A stretch of 8,587 bases of DNA from Novosphingobium sp. (GTDB lineage Bacteria > Pseudomonadota > Alphaproteobacteria > Sphingomonadales > Sphingomonadaceae): assembly GCA_009885425.1 (NCBI GenBank), contig VFKS01000230.1, positions 1-8,587 of the forward strand, in the 5' to 3' direction. Below, in pieces: positions 7,851-8,587 of the stretch. Position 1 is the first letter of the stretch. Each line of letters begins with the position of its first letter. The notes beneath the pieces are model-generated. The model did not search any database. It was not told where the DNA came from and saw only the letters and a program-made list of their open reading frames with translations. The position numbers and the translations under genes were made by a program.

Positions 7851-8587
7851 ATGACCGACCTGCTGGACCAGATCGCTGCAATCGTTGGCCCGCAGGGGCT
7901 GCTGACCGGGGCTGACGTATCCGCCCGCGCGGCCGATTTCATGGGGCTGACGACGTGTCAGGCCAAGGCGATTGTCCGCCCAGCCAGCACGCAGGAACTC
8001 TCAGCGGTGATGAAGCTGTGCCACGCCGCTGGACAGGTGGTGGTGCCCGCCGGCGGCAATACCGGGTTGGTTCATGGCAATGTCTGCCAGCCAGATGACA
8101 TCCAGATCTCGCTGGAACGGATGCGCGGGATTGAGGCGATCGATCCGGTGGGCCGCACGATGATTGTCGGCGCAGGCTGCCCGGTGCAAGCCGCGCAGGA
8201 AGCGGCGGCAGAACGAGGCCTGAAATTCGCGGTCGATTGGGGCGCGCGCGGCTCGGCCACGATTGGCGGCGGGATCGCGACCAACGCCGGGGGCAATTCG
8301 GTGGTCCGCTTTGGCATGATGCGTGACAACGTGCTGGGGCTTGAAGCTGTGCTGGCCGACGGCACGGTGATTTCATCGCTCAACGTGCTACTTAAAAACA
8401 ACGCGGGCTATGATCTGAAGCAGCTGTTTATCGGCAGCGAGGGGACGCTGGGCATCGTCACTCGCGCGGTGCTGAAATTGCACCCAGCGCCGCTCTCCAC
8501 GGGCACCGCGCTGTTGGCGCTGGACAGTTTCGAAGCAGTCCAGCGGCTGTTCGTGCAAGCGGGTCAGCGGCTGGGCGGAATGCTGAC
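7851..8587 (+). CDS. FAD-linked oxidase of the GlcD / D-2-hydroxyglutarate dehydrogenase-like family, 3'-truncated
   Basis: The frame is open from ATG 7851 to the window edge (245 residues; usual family length about 460-480). It shows the VAO/PCMH-type FAD-binding domain: VRPASTQELSAVM (42-54), the pyrophosphate loop VVVPAGGNTGLVHG (63-76), GSATIGGGIATNAGGN (134-149) and GYDLKQLFIGSEGTLGIVT (186-204). A C-terminal FAD-oxidase domain would follow outside the window. Members oxidise D-2-hydroxyacids such as D-lactate, glycolate or D-2-hydroxyglutarate and pass electrons to quinone or ETF; the substrate cannot be chosen from this half. GGAGAGGG at 7839-7846 supports the start. Hairpins upstream suggest a transcription unit distinct from the thiolase. 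An overlapping ATG at 7847 is in another frame. Confidence 0.9.
   Translation, partial: MTDLLDQIAAIVGPQGLLTGADVSARAADFMGLTTCQAKAIVRPASTQELSAVMKLCHAAGQVVVPAGGNTGLVHGNVCQPDDIQISLERMRGIEAIDPVGRTMIVGAGCPVQAAQEAAAERGLKFAVDWGARGSATIGGGIATNAGGNSVVRFGMMRDNVLGLEAVLADGTVISSLNVLLKNNAGYDLKQLFIGSEGTLGIVTRAVLKLHPAPLSTGTALLALDSFEAVQRLFVQAGQRLGGML

Noticed and set aside
7939..8376. Minus-strand open frames opposite the 3' end of the window
   Set aside because: The + strand has a truncated but clear FAD-binding oxidase here (PAGGNTG, IGGGIATNAGG, GSEGTLGIVT). The antisense frames are Pro/Arg/Ser-rich without motifs.

Overview
The window is GC-rich DNA (roughly two thirds G+C by eye), densely coded, with every gene on the + strand. 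Codon use, short intergenic gaps and protein style suggest an alphaproteobacterium, most likely a sphingomonad (Novosphingobium/Sphingobium-like). The taxonomic call is an inference from style and gene content; there is no marker gene.

Positions 1-5432 hold six tightly packed genes that read as a sulfoquinovose (SQ) catabolic operon of the oxygenolytic 'sulfo-ASMO' type. In order they are: a GH31 sulfoquinovosidase (5' end outside the window), a LacI-family regulator, an aldo/keto reductase, an SsuD-like FMNH2-dependent alkanesulfonate monooxygenase, a flavodoxin-fold NAD(P)H:FMN reductase, and a divergent RibB-like protein. Four of the five junctions are ATGA stop/start overlaps; the fifth is a 12-nt gap. 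The proposed flow is: sulfoquinovosides (from plant and cyanobacterial sulfolipid) are hydrolysed to SQ. The reductase supplies FMNH2 and the monooxygenase cleaves the C-S bond to give sulfite and 6-deoxy-6-oxo-glucose. The aldo/keto reductase then reduces that aldehyde to glucose for central metabolism. The LacI protein is the likely local sensor. No transporter or sulfite-handling gene is visible; these may lie upstream.

The most unusual gene is the last one of that operon (4839-5432). It has the RibB (3,4-dihydroxy-2-butanone-4-phosphate synthase) fold signature but lacks most of the acidic and histidine residues needed for catalysis, so it is probably not a working riboflavin enzyme.

Positions 5433-5513 are a short regulatory gap with a perfect 7+7 bp palindrome over a plausible -10 box. 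Downstream lies a second, apparently unrelated unit: a PA1024-type NADH:quinone reductase (commonly annotated as nitronate monooxygenase) and a thiolase, 22 nt apart, which suggests acyl-CoA/beta-oxidation metabolism. Two consecutive hairpins follow the thiolase. The window then ends inside a GlcD/D-2-hydroxyglutarate-dehydrogenase-like FAD-linked oxidase (7851 to the edge). I saw no RNA genes, CRISPR arrays, insertion sequences or other mobile elements.
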